Shown: positions 63,665 through 64,000 of the stretch, piece after piece
Numbering within the stretch: the first letter of the stretch is position 1
How the letters are laid out: the number at the start of each line of letters is the position of its first letter
DNA from: Betaproteobacteria bacterium
Lineage (GTDB): Bacteria; Pseudomonadota; Gammaproteobacteria; Burkholderiales; SG8-39
Length of the DNA: 64,000 nt
Reading direction: 5' to 3'
Assembly: GCA_016713125.1 (NCBI GenBank)
Contig: JADJPT010000006.1
Coordinates: 1-64,000 of the forward strand
Program-made: the position numbers and the translations under genes
The notes under the pieces: model-generated
What the model saw: the letters and a program-made list of their open reading frames with translations, nothing else
Told to the model about the DNA's origin: nothing
Databases searched by the model: none

Positions 63665-64000
63665 ATGCCCGGACCAATGTTGAAATTCTGTTCGAACTGC
63701 GGCTCGCCGGTGGTGCAGCGCGTACCGCCGGGCGACAGCCTGCCGCGCTGGCTGTGCGACGCCTGCGGCGAGATCCATTACCAGAATCCCAAGCTGGTGG
63801 TCGGCACGGTGCCCGAGTGGCAGGGCCGCATCCTGCTGTGCAAGCGCGCCATCGAACCGCGCTACGGCTACTGGACACCGCCGGCCGGCTTCATGGAGAA
63901 CGACGAGACGGTGGCCCAGGAGCGCGGCGCGCAAGACGCGAGGAGCCGCAGCGCCCATATCGCGATGGGCGAGGCCTACTCGATGATCTCGGTGCCGCAC
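63665..64000 (+). CDS. NUDIX hydrolase with zinc ribbon, 3' partial and frameshifted
   Basis: The start of a NUDIX hydrolase. FCSNCGSPVVQR and WLCDACGEIHYQNPKLVV form a four-Cys zinc ribbon, as in NudC/NUDT12-like and related pyrophosphatases. RILLCKRAIEPRYGYWTPPA and GFMENDETVAQ enter the NUDIX box. The box itself is scrambled: the expected AAARETLEEA appears split over several frames (AARKTR, then GAAA), so two or more indels lie between 63930 and 63960; the resumed frame reads HIAMGEAYSMISVPH. The gene continues beyond the window. ATG 63677 is a second possible start. Confidence 0.75.
   Translation, partial: MPGPMLKFCSNCGSPVVQRVPPGDSLPRWLCDACGEIHYQNPKLVVGTVPEWQGRILLCKRAIEPRYGYWTPPAGFMENDETVAQERGAQDARSRSAHIAMGEAYSMISVPH

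Overview
The window is about 64 kb of densely packed, high-GC chromosomal DNA. The gene set points to a betaproteobacterium, most likely in or near Burkholderiales. Pointers are a Bug-type tricarboxylate receptor, TRAP transporters, a Gcr-type membrane 'site-specific recombinase', the dapA-bamC-MBL hydrolase order, an OxyR with the canonical cysteine pair, and an ispD-ispF pair divergent from mfd. I see no phage, insertion sequence, CRISPR array, rRNA or replication origin. One tRNA gene is present. No gap between genes exceeds 300 bases.

Layout. 1-7.4 kb: a TPP enzyme (5' end outside the window), an MFS transporter, a ParA-like ATPase, D-amino acid dehydrogenase, a META-domain lipoprotein, a PaiB-like protein, ispF and ispD. 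7.4-14.3 kb: mfd, a Sel1-repeat protein, serB, a SnoaL-like protein and a second MFS transporter. 14.3-23 kb: a 55-residue Cys protein, an M20 peptidase, a four-gene efflux operon of yhiI-rbbA-yhhJ type preceded by an MgtC/DUF4010 membrane protein, and a NIPSNAP-RidA pair. 23-32.7 kb: the Gcr-like membrane protein, purL, and a 1196-residue AsmA-like protein with a very long charged repeat region. 32.7-42.4 kb: 5-oxoprolinase divergent from a D-glutamate-cyclase-family gene, an FAD oxidoreductase, two tandem TRAP receptors and the TRAP permeases. 42.4-50.9 kb: nnr, a glutamate-synthase-like FMN protein, slyD, bcp, roxA-like, small proteins, an MBL hydrolase and bamC. 50.9-56.5 kb: dapA and a five-gene overlapping chain (two exported methyltransferase-like proteins, an APC permease, oxyR, a methyltransferase). 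56.5-64 kb: tRNA-Arg(CCT), a Bug receptor, N-formylglutamate amidohydrolase, an aldolase with a Lys/Ala tail, MaoC, a DNA glycosylase, a poorly preserved membrane protein, an acyl-CoA ligase and the start of a NUDIX gene.

Glutamate and its cyclic or acylated derivatives recur: 5-oxoprolinase, D-glutamate cyclase family, N-formylglutamate amidohydrolase, a 2-hydroxyglutarate-dehydrogenase-like oxidase, a glutamate-synthase-like protein and D-amino acid dehydrogenase. Together with TRAP and Bug receptors this suggests a scavenging lifestyle on organic and amino acids. That reading is inference.

Quality caveat. At least 16 genes, including housekeeping ones (mfd, purL, dapA, bamC), are broken by single- or double-base indels, and both halves keep family-level conservation. 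The indels crowd toward the two ends of the window. I read them as uncorrected sequence errors, not gene decay, and annotate each such gene as one feature across the shift.
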